Below, one piece after another: positions 21,501-32,000 of a stretch of DNA of 64,000 nt. The stretch's first letter is position 1. Each line of letters starts with the position of its first letter. The translations under genes and the position numbers were made by a program. The stretch is taken from IMG/VR virus record IMGVR_UViG_3300043788_000040, positions 62,001 through 126,000 of that record; one strand, given 5' to 3'. The notes beneath the pieces were generated by a model, which had not been told where the DNA came from, made no database searches, and saw only the letters and a program-made list of their open reading frames with translations. The stretch comes from a virus.

Positions 21501-21731
21501 GAACGCATGGGCATCAGCGCACGTGATCCGCTCTGCCCGGAGTTCGGGTACATGGGGCCGATTCCGCTGGACAACCCGAATGTGATCCGCCCGGAACCGA
21601 ATCTGCTTGACGGACCAGTCGGCGAGATTACGACCCCGGAAACTTCCGAACCGCAAACGGAAGAAACTGCTTGGGTTGAGACTTCTCTTGACGATCCGCA
21701 GGCCTTCCTGACGCATAAAGTAGGAGCGTAG
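18516..21731 (+). CDS. Family A DNA polymerase with 3'-5' exonuclease
   Basis: 1071 aa. Basic disordered N terminus (1-35). Exonuclease motifs VIAVDTETTSLD (about 100), FYNGKFDREVM (II) and WYAAADA (III). Polymerase motif A FFSIDYSNIEMRAMA (about 582), motif B KTLRGVAKIINFAINYGG (about 638-655), motif C FHGSVHDEID (about 832-840). All catalytic Asp/Glu residues are present. No 5'-nuclease domain; that is the gene at 5050. It may work with the phage clamp (32270), clamp loader (43102) or thioredoxin (33471). Confidence 0.95.
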   Translation: MDELFPQEQTTETPAKKTRKPRAPKAEKPKKVKPARDIRTVFREKLAGITVDGIKKPWMAEKVFRLVTTAEELEAWADGILADTSRHHAWAGNTCPVIAVDTETTSLDTRIFTDIKQDSDGNWYLVYEVKTEIAGVCLSADGIEGLYIPVNHEKGVNVPRADVARILQRLFDKSHLIFYNGKFDREVMKITLGMTFRGYPHFEDVQVLNYINDPKADFGDKASFQGGAEGLKKLSERVLGIEQIEIDEVAKVRCHVWNNETQKNTLKQKVVPFTWIPPDIALWYAAADAICTWLLWSRMKDLARSRKLVHRIDHELVDSLAYVERQRFLVDVDRQHRTARWHGRTLAELKAKLVKLAEAAGWTQEFNPGSPPQLAKLLFTMMGFTSTITTDSGAKSTNKETLTELVKDHPDNEFLKALQDYRELAALHPDNLRYDPKDNSARIYLKQNVVAGGRLSGGGGEFEKDGGLEWNPQGVKKLEKEDFWRVYGHVLEPDSVEAYDIEEHDESELHPSCFVEERGVKTKAPGIIKNHIGLYQDYAICLVPGCKTCRDRFGLLIEDTSLDANQVVNLRVLMTALKGWTFFSIDYSNIEMRAMANLSGEPKYVQEFMTGSGDFHDLTAKNIFPQYSDPTSKDYKSKTLRGVAKIINFAINYGGTAHAIYKNLIKKDPAMTMKRAEELVDKYWAGVPEFRKWCDVKQARAKNDFVTETATGRVIDFKSAMEHEHIHTPTQQEKALLKKYYDYKREAKAAKERGDKEVEQSYQNAGDRLWKNPETGVRNAIDYNQFIGKAQRVAVNTPVQGLCGDFMRISINRIKKWVEKDPDVQRVFRFHGSVHDEIDVSIKNEYVPFILPRLTRWMKLRKYHESMQWPVPIECDAEYGRSWDVDWSINKVGYTYIDGLETYVPDVFNSVTINNLYKAIASGDETKREKAKGYLQQSLHPRAFESTKTLFKSQDRKEIQNQLIAVLQLHEYWTIDHTPDGDDGDKSLETLAQYEERMGISARDPLCPEFGYMGPIPLDNPNVIRPEPNLLDGPVGEITTPETSEPQTEETAWVETSLDDPQAFLTHKVGA

Positions 21732-21732
21732 G

Positions 21733-22539
21733 ATGGCGGGTTCAGAACACAAGCATAAGCGCTGCCCGCAGTGCGGCGGCGAGATTGACTACTTCGGCTC
21801 GTGCCGCAGGTGCGGTCGCGAATGGACCGAAACCCTCGAAGACGACGAGGTCGCCGATGGTCTGCCCGAGGGACAGCAGCACCCGGCTGAGATAAAGCCC
21901 CCGCCCAGCAAGAAGCCCCGCAAGAACCGCTACACGAAGTCATCCAAACAGGCTGCCTCGGCTGACAAGTACTCCCTCTGGCGCATAGACGCCGACAACG
22001 ACGACGACACCGAGATTACCAGAAAGCGTTCGTTGATGCGGCTGGATTCCCGCAAGACATACAACGCAATGGGGTTGTCCCTCCGTGCGCACGAGGCGGA
22101 GAAAGCCGCGCTGCTGTGGCTTTCAAGGTTGTGGGAGTTCTTGTCTAAGGAAGAGCAGGATGCACTCACTCCGGCTGTTGATCACCTGAAGCGCAGCTTT
22201 GCGGATGTCAGGCTTGTAGCGCAGTCAAAAGTCAACGAAGCGGCACGGATGGAAATAGAGTTGGAGAAAGAGCACAAGGCGGCACGGACGGCTCGCATTC
22301 GGCTCATAAAAGCGGCAACCAAGAAACAGGTAGAGGCAGCCAAGCAGATCACACCGGGGCAGGACACGGAAGGCATGAACCTTCCCGATCCAGCGGTACT
22401 TGACCCGAAGGCGCTGGGGCTGCTTTCGCAAGAGGACCTTCTGGAACTTGCCAAGGAGAAACTGTCTAACCTTGACCAAGAGAAGGCTTTGCGGCGTCGC
22501 ACCGAGCGCCCCACGGACGATGACAGCCCAGAGGAATAA
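21733..22539 (+). CDS. Zinc-ribbon helical protein upstream of portal
   Basis: 268 aa. N-terminal zinc ribbon CPQCGGEIDYFGSCRRCG (residues 11-28), a basic Pro/Lys linker, then long helices with EQDALTPAVDHLKRSF and VNEAARMEIELEKEHK. Placement before the portal would suit a packaging or regulatory role, but no terminase signature is present. Confidence 0.6.
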   Translation: MAGSEHKHKRCPQCGGEIDYFGSCRRCGREWTETLEDDEVADGLPEGQQHPAEIKPPPSKKPRKNRYTKSSKQAASADKYSLWRIDADNDDDTEITRKRSLMRLDSRKTYNAMGLSLRAHEAEKAALLWLSRLWEFLSKEEQDALTPAVDHLKRSFADVRLVAQSKVNEAARMEIELEKEHKAARTARIRLIKAATKKQVEAAKQITPGQDTEGMNLPDPAVLDPKALGLLSQEDLLELAKEKLSNLDQEKALRRRTERPTDDDSPEE

Positions 22540-22574
22540 AGCTGGCTATCTGATTGCATTTATAGGGAATAAGC

Positions 22575-25211
22575 ATGGCAGACGAGAAAAAGCCCTCCAA
22601 GCGTGTCCGTAACGGCAACGTGCAGGTGGGTAAAACCATTGAATCCCGCAAGGTAGCGACCGCCACCGACAAGGATGGGGTCGTCCGTGAGTTTGCGTCT
22701 GCCGGGCGCTACACCACCTTTGACGGCAAGGAAATCCGTGACGACGTAGCCTACCGCACCAAGCTCCGCTCCCTGCGTGGGCTGGCTGACTCCTTCCTTG
22801 GCGATGATGAGACCCGCCAGTCCGGCAAGATGGCAGGTATGTTCGGCGGCGACGGTGGTCTCGGCTACGCTGACATTGCCGACTCCAACAACATCGGCTA
22901 CTACTCCTACGAATTCCCGGTTGACGCACTTGAACTCCCCGCCTCCCGTGCTGAAGAACTTCGTTTCTATCGCCTCGCATACGACCGTGATCCCATCGTC
23001 GGCCGTGCCATTGACTTGCACACCGAGCTTCCGCTGTCCAAGATGGAACTCAGCAAGCCGAAGTCTTCCAGCGAGGAATACGCGGACTTTGTTTTTGACG
23101 AATATCAGCGTGTCGTGCAAAGCACGAGGTTGTTTCAAGTCCTGATTGATGCGGTGCGTGAGTACTGGACAATCGGCGAGACCTTCATCTTCGTTGAGAA
23201 GCCAGCCGACATTGAGCCATGCAAGGAAGCGACGAAGCAGCTTGAGAAGGGCAAGAAGGGCGACGCAGCCGAACCCGGCAAAGAGTCCCAGTTCAACACC
23301 CCGCTGGGCGGCACGTCCGACCGGATCATTGAGTACCTTGAACCGTCAAAGAAATCCTCGTGGTTAAAGAAGCGTGCCTTTGAGATTGACAGGCTGGTGA
23401 AAGCTGGGGTCGGTTTTGACTTTGATGAGGATGTTGAAAAGGTCGCAGGAGCCATCAAGGAGAAGCGTGCTTCGCTGAACCAGAAGACACGCAAGTACGC
23501 GAAGGTTGCTGGAGTCCCGGCTAAGAAGCTTGCGAAGCTCATCATAGCGGCGGACTCAGGCGGCACCCTCGCCCTTGACAGGATCGCGGCGCTCGCCAAG
23601 GCGACGCTGGCGAAACTCATCGGTCGCACCGACGTAGACGACTCACTCAACGCCCCGATCCAGCAGATCGCAGCCATTACCAAGACCGCACAGCCTCCCG
23701 GTGTCACTGACCCCGGCGCTGCGGCTCCGGCTGCTCCCGCTGCGGGCGGTGCTGGTGAAGCTGGCGGCGGCGCACCTCCGGGCGCTGAAGGCGAAGCTTT
23801 ACCTAGCGTTCCTGGTGCCGAAGGTGCCATGCCGGGCGCAGAGGGCGCTCCCCTCGGCGATGCCGGGCTTGGCGACATTGATGGCGGTGGCGGTATGCCC
23901 ATGGGTGGCGGTGGAGGCGGTGGAGCAGGTATCCCCGCTGACATGGCTGGCGAGGCGCAGGACGCCATCGCAACTGGCGCAAGCATCACGGCGCAGCGTG
24001 AACTCATGGAGATGAAGCACCTCCTCGGCTTGCTTGAAAAGAAGAAGGAACTGCTTGAGGAGTTGAAGGAAATCCGTGAGAAGAAGCAGGAAGAGCTTGA
24101 GCTTTTCTCGCACATCACCAACAAGGACTACGACGGACCGACGAAGATTCAAATCCTGCCCCCGGAACAGATGGAGATCGCCAACGAGGGTCAGATGGAA
24201 GACGGCCCGACGATCTACTACAAACCGCCCGAGAACCAGAAGCAGGCGTATCTGGAAGACCCGGATGTGCCGTCTGAGGTCAAGGAAAAGATTCAGACCG
24301 AGGGTAAGATTCCGCTCAATCAAGACCCGATGAAGGGCAGCTATGTGATTCACCTTGCCCGCAAGAAGTCGGGCTATGAGCTTCACGGGCGCTCAATCCT
24401 TCAGCGCTGCATCCGCACGGTCATCTACCGTGAGAAGCTGCGCCAAGTTCAGTCCACGCTGGCGTCCCGCAACATGACGCCGAAGACCATGGTCATCGCA
24501 CCGGGCATCCCGACGTCTGAAGTCATGGCTCTCCGTGCTCACATTGACGAGGCAAAGGCTGATCCAGACTACTCCGTCGTGCTCAACTACGAAGCCCGCT
24601 GGGACGAAATCGGTTCCGAGGGTCGCCTGCTTGTGCTTGACGGCGAGTACTCGCACACCAACTCAGACTTGGCAATTGGTCTGGGTTTGTCCCCCGAAAT
24701 CCTGATCGGTGAGGGCATGTATTCCGGCAACCGCATTCAGATGCAGTTGATTGAGACCTCGTACACGCAGTTCCGTGACTTGCTCACGGGCATCATTGAA
24801 GACCAAATCTTCAAGCCCATCGCCATGGAGAAGGGCTTCTATGAGATGGACAAGTACGGACGCCCGCGCTGGATTTTCCCGAAGGTGTCATTCAGCCGCA
24901 TGGCTCTCCGCGACTCCGGCGACCTGTACGACATGCTGTTCAACCTGTACAGCAAGGGTTCGCTCCCGGTTGACATCATTTACGAGTTCTTGAACCTCGA
25001 CCCCGAGGACTGCGAACGCAAGCTTGAGGACGCACTTTTCACGGTCAAAGACAGCAAATTCAACGAGATGCTCAGTAATATCTATGGTTCGGTGGGCGAG
25101 TGGATGATGGCGAACACCGACCTTGGCAAGCGCCTAACCAAGGGTCTGACTTTGAACGAGGTAGACCATACCGAGGACGAAGGACCAGAGGGTTCTGGCG
25201 AAGGTGTCTAA
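22575..25211 (+). CDS. Portal protein
   Basis: 878 aa. N-terminal LPASRAEELRFYRLAYDRDPIVGRAID and C-terminal AIGLGLSPEILIGEGMYSG, LIETSYTQFRDLLTGIIEDQ and PKVSFSRMALRDS are the crown, stem and clip regions of phage portal proteins. The portal forms the dodecameric DNA gate at the head vertex. Residues about 375-460 (from 23695) form an Ala/Gly/Pro-rich low-complexity insert, followed by a long coiled coil. GGGAATA precedes ATG 22575. Confidence 0.8.
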   Translation: MADEKKPSKRVRNGNVQVGKTIESRKVATATDKDGVVREFASAGRYTTFDGKEIRDDVAYRTKLRSLRGLADSFLGDDETRQSGKMAGMFGGDGGLGYADIADSNNIGYYSYEFPVDALELPASRAEELRFYRLAYDRDPIVGRAIDLHTELPLSKMELSKPKSSSEEYADFVFDEYQRVVQSTRLFQVLIDAVREYWTIGETFIFVEKPADIEPCKEATKQLEKGKKGDAAEPGKESQFNTPLGGTSDRIIEYLEPSKKSSWLKKRAFEIDRLVKAGVGFDFDEDVEKVAGAIKEKRASLNQKTRKYAKVAGVPAKKLAKLIIAADSGGTLALDRIAALAKATLAKLIGRTDVDDSLNAPIQQIAAITKTAQPPGVTDPGAAAPAAPAAGGAGEAGGGAPPGAEGEALPSVPGAEGAMPGAEGAPLGDAGLGDIDGGGGMPMGGGGGGGAGIPADMAGEAQDAIATGASITAQRELMEMKHLLGLLEKKKELLEELKEIREKKQEELELFSHITNKDYDGPTKIQILPPEQMEIANEGQMEDGPTIYYKPPENQKQAYLEDPDVPSEVKEKIQTEGKIPLNQDPMKGSYVIHLARKKSGYELHGRSILQRCIRTVIYREKLRQVQSTLASRNMTPKTMVIAPGIPTSEVMALRAHIDEAKADPDYSVVLNYEARWDEIGSEGRLLVLDGEYSHTNSDLAIGLGLSPEILIGEGMYSGNRIQMQLIETSYTQFRDLLTGIIEDQIFKPIAMEKGFYEMDKYGRPRWIFPKVSFSRMALRDSGDLYDMLFNLYSKGSLPVDIIYEFLNLDPEDCERKLEDALFTVKDSKFNEMLSNIYGSVGEWMMANTDLGKRLTKGLTLNEVDHTEDEGPEGSGEGV

Positions 25212-25248
25212 TTTTCCGGCTTTCAAGCCCTAATTTGAGGGACAACTC

Positions 25249-25935
25249 ATGGCAATCGTAAACGGCAATAAGATCACAAGCATCATGGTATCAGCCGCCA
25301 ACGGCGATACTTATGGCGACGCTGAGCGCAAGCTTTTCCGTGGCATCCAGTCGCTCGTCATGCCCAACGTCATTAGCATGGCGCTGAACACACCCCCAGT
25401 CTCGCCGACCTTCGGTCAGACCTACGTGGTCGCCTCTTCCCCCTCCGGCGCGTGGGCTGGACAGGCGAACAGCATCACGGCGTGGGCTATTGACCCCCAA
25501 GACGGCACTGTCACCTCCGGCGCATGGGAATTCTATGCACCGCAGACTGGCTGGCGTGTTTACGACCAGAACACCAATGCTTTCTACACATGGAGCGGTT
25601 CGGCATGGGTTCTGGACAAGTCGGCTCCCAAGCTGGCTGTCACAGCAACCGCGACGACCACTCTCAGCCCTGCCTCCAATAGCAGCTTCCGTGTCAACCT
25701 GAACAACAACGCCACTGTCACCCTCAACATTAACAACGGCGCGTTTGACGGTCAGGAAATCACGATTCTGTACGTTCAAGGCGGCACAACCGGATCAACG
25801 GTCACCGCGGCAGCCAACGTTCACGGCTTCACGACCCCGTCTGCTGGACTCAATACCGTGTCCGCACAGCGGTTTACGTGGGATGTCACGAACACCACCT
25901 GGTACGCCCTGGCTGTTGGCACCACAGGCATGTAA
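25249..25935 (+). CDS. Virion protein with DUF2793-like region
   Basis: 228 aa. The middle part (PPVSPTFGQTYVVASSPSG, GAWEFYAPQTGWRVYDQNTN, FYTWSGSAWV) matches the DUF2793 pattern found in phage tail and receptor-binding proteins. The C-terminal 90 residues are a Thr/Asn-rich beta structure. Probably a virion surface protein. Confidence 0.7.
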   Translation: MAIVNGNKITSIMVSAANGDTYGDAERKLFRGIQSLVMPNVISMALNTPPVSPTFGQTYVVASSPSGAWAGQANSITAWAIDPQDGTVTSGAWEFYAPQTGWRVYDQNTNAFYTWSGSAWVLDKSAPKLAVTATATTTLSPASNSSFRVNLNNNATVTLNINNGAFDGQEITILYVQGGTTGSTVTAAANVHGFTTPSAGLNTVSAQRFTWDVTNTTWYALAVGTTGM

Positions 25936-25962
25936 GCCTGAACGCCACGCTCAAAATACTGG

Positions 25963-25995
25963 AAAGGCGGCACTTACAAAGTGCCGCCTTTTCTT
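25963..25995 (+). terminator. Strong Rho-independent terminator
   Basis: AAAGGCGGCACTT-ACA-AAGTGCCGCCTTTT: a stem of 12-13 bp with a 3-base loop followed by TTTTCTTGTCTTT. Ends the transcript of the portal/DUF2793 genes before the 2068-aa gene. Confidence 0.85.
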
Positions 25996-26029
25996 GTCTT
26001 TGGCGAGCCTTTAGTAGGGGAATGACGCC

Positions 26030-29000
26030 TTGATCACTACGCTCGACACGCTTAGCTGGAGTCCTGAGCTTGTAACAGGCAACGCTGAATTCATCGAACT
26101 TTCGCAGCCCGGATTTGGTTCGGGCTTCTACGGCTTCGGTCCCTTCGGCGGCGGAACTGGCGCGAGCATCTTCGTCATCTCCAACGTTCGCAACAACAGC
26201 GCTGGATTCGGATTTGATTTCGGAGTAACTTTCGGCAGTCAGTTCAGCTTTGAAGTTCTGCAATCAGGTGCGACGCCTCCGGCTCCCGGACCCGGATCAA
26301 CATTTCAGACAGTCGCTTCCTACGTATTTCCACAACCGAACTACACATTTGACCCGGTGGCGGTCTACGCCCCTGCGATCTTCGTGGCTCCGCCAGGATT
26401 TGGTACTGGTACATTCGGCTCTGGACCATTCGGCGAGGTGATTCCCAACGCGAACCCAGCGATCCACATCGTTGGCACCCGCAACACGCCCACGGGTGCG
26501 ATCACATCAAGCAATCAGTATAGCGACGTAATCAAGTTCACGTACGATACGGTTGCGCAAACCCTGACTGGACCGATTGTATTGAGTTCCGGCACACGTA
26601 TTCGAGGAGCCTACGACATCGCGGTGCTCCCGAACGGGAACCAAGTTGTTGCCATGGCTCTTGCAGAACCCGCCATCCAAGGCTCCAACCAAGTCACTTT
26701 CGTCTCGGTTCAGAACAATATCGCAACGTTGACTTTTGCTGGCGACATAACCCCGTTCGTCCCCGGTCAGTGGGTGCTTCTTGACAACTTTGCCAACGCA
26801 GGATTTCTGAATGGGCAGCTAGTGCAGGTGATCTCCGCGAACAGCGGCTCGTTCTCCTTTGTCTTCCAGCTTCCGACCACGGGCTTCGGCATCAACTTCG
26901 GCAACATGTTCGGCAGCTACAGCCAGCCGGAAACTGCGACCCCATTCGCCTATGCCACGCCAGTGGGCGACTGCATCCTTGTCGTGGAGCTTGACGCAAA
27001 TAGCGCCGTCCCGCAGGGATTCGGCTACATTTTCGGCGAGAGCTTTGGCAGCAATGAGGTGGTGCTCGCTGCGACCATCATTGAAAGTTCCCCCGCCCGT
27101 AGCGGGAACTCCTTTGACGCCCTGTCGCTGGTAACTGACGGGAACAACATTGAACTTTACTATCAGACGCACCCGAAGGTGGTCACGTTCCAAGATCAAG
27201 TCTTCACGATCAAGCTAGCTACTGCCGTCCCCGCTGACTTCGGGTACGACTTCGGATTTTCATTTGGGTCCGGCCCGCTGGCTTGGAACCTGCCAGCGAC
27301 GGTGCTCACGACGTACACCGCAAGGTACTCGGACAACAGGCTCACGGTCATCGCCGACGCGGCTGGTAACCGCTATCTCAGCCAGACATACTGGAACCAG
27401 TTCAATCATCCATACGGCATTCTTGGCAATGCTCTTATCGGATACAAGCCATCCGCTGGACCTTGGTTCTTCCACTCAGCCATCGGTTCGTTCATGGGCG
27501 GTTCCATCATCCAGAGCACTCTTGCAATCGCCCAAGACGGCACGGTCAACCTCGTGTATCTGCTCCAGCCCTTTGACCAGATCACCAACCCTCCGTCTGC
27601 GACTGTGGCTGCGTGGCCCTTGCAGGTCGCCACGGTGACCACGAACCCCCCGACTCTTGATCTCACACAAGTGCCGGGCTTCTACAACGATGTCAACTTC
27701 ACGTGGCTGCGTGGAACCAAGTCTGCGATTGACGACGGATCAGTGTGGGCTATCGTGGGCGAACGAGAAATCCTAACGACCGTCTCGGGAGAACAACAGA
27801 CGATCCCGGCTCTCCCAGCGCAGACCGCCGTCCAAGTTACGAACCACGTCGGCTACTTTGAGAACATCGCGGTTAATTACGCCATATCTGGTATCCCCCT
27901 CATACAGGTTGCGACTGCTCCTGATGAGGGACAGTACACCGTTGAGCCGTCTACCGGGGAGTACTCGTTCAACAGAAATGATGCTGGCGCACGGATCATA
28001 ATCAGCTACAACTACGTCTCAAGCATCCAGCCAGTTTACGTGAGTCTGTTCAACGTCCCTCCGGTCGCCGTGCTCTCGCCCGAGGTCGTGACAGTGTATC
28101 GTGGCGGTACGTTCTACTCAACCGACACAGCAAACATCACGCAGATCAACCTCACCGGGGGCAGCGTCACCGTCATCGTCAACAACGATTTCAAAGTGGG
28201 GGATCAGGTAGCCATGTACGGCATCAGCGGTGCGGTTGGGCCGTTCGGTCAAGGCCCCTTCGGCGCTGGACTATTCAGCCCGGCGTTCAACGCCACTGCA
28301 TCATTCCTAAACGGCATCCTGCTGACTGTAGCCAGTGCGACGGCTACTCAGTTCACCGCTTTCTTCTCCCCGCAGCTTGCGGCGACAGTAGAGTTGCTGA
28401 GTGAGTTGGGCTTCGGCTTCAATTTCGGTAACAGCTTCAGCGAATTCAGCGAGCTAGTGTCGGGCACCGTTGCCGATCTCATACCTGGGGCGCTCACCCT
28501 TTCTGCTGCTGGGTCAACCGATGCGGACAACGATGCGTTGGAGTTCTTCTGGTCGGAAAACGATCCCGATCTCAAGGACGTTACGCTTACACCTAACGGC
28601 AGTCAAGCCACCCTCAACGTGGCGAGAAAAGTGGGACCAGCATCACGTAACTTCAACGTGGGCGTCTCGGTAGTTGACCTCAATCCAGACCTCATCACCC
28701 AGAGACATCCCGCTCTGTTGATCTCAAACGCCACGGTCACAGGAGCCGATAGCATAACGCTTACTTTTGCGCCTCCGGGCGGCGCAGGCTTTGGCGCTGC
28801 CTTCGGCGCACAGTTCGGCTTGCCCGTTCCTGCGGGAGCCGTTGTTCCCATCGCAGGCGATCAAGTCATGATGTACGACATGATGCTGACTGCACCGCAA
28901 CCTCCGACGTTGGGTCAGATACCGGGTGGTTCGCTGCCTCCGCAGCCCAACCTATCCGTAATCATCACGTATGTGAACAACGCAGGCGAAACGGTTGGAA

Positions 29001-32000
29001 GCAGCAATGCCATTCTCAGCGTGAGTGCAAACAACCTGCTGACTGTGAACTCGCCAGGCGGCAACGGGTCTGCGACAGCATACAACGTGTACGTCGGACA
29101 ACCCGGCAACGAGACGCTACAAACGTTGACACCGCAGCCCCTCGGCTCAACGTTCGTTGAGTCCACCGGGGGATTCATTTCGTCGTTCACGACACCGCCC
29201 GTGACGAGCACGGCTCTGGAAGTGGTGCTCAACGACGAAGTGCTTACGCTCACGAACGCCACCTCAAGCACAATGACTGCCCCGTTCACGACTGCCGGGA
29301 CGTTCGGTCTTGACTTCGGCTTCTCGTTCAACGGCAACTACACGGCGTCGCTCACAGGCTTTGCGATTAAAGAATTCCAGTGGGAAATTGCCAACATCTT
29401 CGTACCTCAAAACGTTGCACCCACCATCGTCTTCCCTGCCCCGTTGTGGAGGGCGAACGCACTGGGCGTCTCCGCAGTCACAGCGACCTCGGCATCGTCA
29501 AACGTACTCACGGTCATGTGTGCGAACGCTTTCGTCGTGGGCGAGATGGTTACCCTGAGTGGTACGGCCGAGATCGTCCTGAACGGACAGCTTCTCACGG
29601 TCACCTCGGCGAACTCAACTCAGTTCACTGCGAACTTCACCATCGCTGACTACACGAACAACGTTGACACGGGCACGGCGACGCTGAGACTCGCACGCAA
29701 CACGCAGATCACCATCACGCCGACGCCGAAAGCATCTGATCCAACCACCCAGTTCCCTGTCGTGTACACCGGAATCTACGACCCGGACGATTCGGTCAGC
29801 TACCTCTGGACGCAGACGGCAGGCACCCCCGTCACTCTCGTGGGGGGTAACAATAACTCGTCGCTCTCGTTCCTCACGAACGGAGTCAACATCAATGGCG
29901 AGACCCTGACGTTCAGCCTGACCGTGAACGACAGCGTCAACTCTCCGGTCACGGCGAGCTTCACCGTCAACGTCGCATCGTTCAACTTCGCAGGCACGAA
30001 GGACACGGAACAACTGTCACGTTCCACTTGGAGCCAGACGGCGAACATCACCAACGTGGCGATCACCTCGGGCGTGGTTACCGTCACAGCCAACAACAGC
30101 TTCCTCGTGGGGGAACCTGTCAGGCTTACGGGTCTTGTAAATGCGATATTCCTGAACGACACCGTGGGCTTCTACGTTACGTCAGCCAACGCGACCCAGT
30201 TCACATTCACGACCACGTTCCCGAACTACCCGTCCACATCAGACACAGGCATCGCCTATGCCAAGGTGCCGATCTCGCAGCGCAACTCGCCTCAGATTTG
30301 GTCGCCCATGGACATCTCCGTCCTCTTCAGCGACTTGATCAGCATCAAGCGTGTGTCTGTGATTGACGGCAGCGACCGCTACATCCTGATCTCGCCCTAC
30401 AGCGTCCTCGTGTACGGCGTGTTCCCATCCGCTACTCCAGTGGCGATCCTCCTGCGCAAGCTCCTGACGCCTAACCGCACGACTATCTTAGACGCCGTCC
30501 ACACCGAGCAGGACTACACGCTGGTGCTGGACAACCAAGGCAACATCTTCCGCTACACGACCGCCCCGTTGATTGACACGGACAACCCGGACACCACGCT
30601 GACTCTGTCAAGCATCACGTCGGTCAGCTTCACAGACGCCGATCTTGACAGCGACGTGAAGATCATGACGACGCCGAGCTTTGGTAACAAGCGCATAGTG
30701 GTGCTGTCGGGCGAGCAGGGTGCGGTGCTGATGCAACTCAATACCACGACGCTCGTGGTAGAAGGTGTGCTGGACTTCCTAACTTCCGACCACTTGATCT
30801 ACGGGTCAAACGCAATCCAGTTCGTGCGTTGGGTCAACATGGACAACCTGCACACCGGACGCGTGCTCCTTGGCTCCGTGGTGTACAACACTGCGAACGT
30901 CACCAATGTGTCCATCCTCAACAACGCCCTGACGTTCACTGGTTCCAACAGCTTCGTCGTCGGAGACAAGCTCGTGCTGTCGGGCTTCCAGAACGCAGCG
31001 TTCCTCAACGGTCTTACCGTCATCGTCATCAGCGCCACGTCCACATCGTTCACGGCGTCGTTCCAGTTCTCGGGAAGCTACGGCCCGTCTGGCGAAGCCT
31101 CAGCCGTCGCCGAGGCACAGTTCTCCGGCACTACCTACGAGACGCTTGTGGACTTGTCTCAAGGACAGATCGTCGGCACGTGGGACAAGAGCAAGCTCCG
31201 CAACCAGTTCGTCCAATCGGGAGAAATCCTGTTCACGCCGGACACGACGTACGGCGGCTCTCCGATTCCGCCAGTGCTGTTGCAGCCGACATCTGCCGTG
31301 CAGAATGGGAAGACCTTTGTCACCATTTCTTGGCAGCAGGAGCGCCCGGACCTCATCACTTCTTACATCGTGAGCTACGCCACCGAGACCTTGGTCAACA
31401 ACGTGGTACCGCTTGTGGCTCCGTACACGGTTCAGATTCCCATCGCGTTCACCTTCACGGCGGACGAAGGGGCAACGGACACGGCGTCGCCCATCACCAT
31501 CACTCAAGCGACGGTCACGGGAAACGTCCTTACCATCACCGGGAACAACAACTTCGCTATCGGACAGGGCGTAAGCTTCAGCAGTCTGACAGGTCTTCCA
31601 TCACTGATCGGTACGACCTTGCCTATCTCAACGCTGATCGGAGTAGGCCCGACGTACACCGGGTTCACCGCACCGTTCACACATGCCGACTACGGGCACT
31701 TGGCAAATGTGGCGAACGTGACGATTGTTTCAAACGTGCTTGAAATCCAGACAGCCGTGAACCACACGTTCCTGCCGGGCACGCAGGTCTCGTTCAACAC
31801 CGTTGTGGGTACGGCAAGCTTCCTCAACGGTCAGACTGTGACCATCGTGAGCGTGCCGACAGCCAACACGTTCCACGCCAGCTTCAACCACGTGGACTAC
31901 CCGACCACCGTGAACACAGGTAACATCGTGGATGCGGACACTGGCAGTGGCTTCGTGTTCGTGAACACGCCTCTCGTCGCCGTCACGGGCACCCCGCAGG

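Noticed and set aside
21733-22539. Small terminase subunit
   Set aside because: Position before the portal fits, but the zinc ribbon and helices show no terminase HTH or ATPase motif.
23135-24124. 329-codon minus-strand ORF rich in Ser/Ala/Pro
   Set aside because: Antisense to the portal gene; composition is explained by the GC-rich Gly/Ala region.
30829-31743. 304-codon plus-strand ORF, Arg/His rich
   Set aside because: Out-of-frame shadow of the 2068-aa gene, with no ribosome site and implausible composition.
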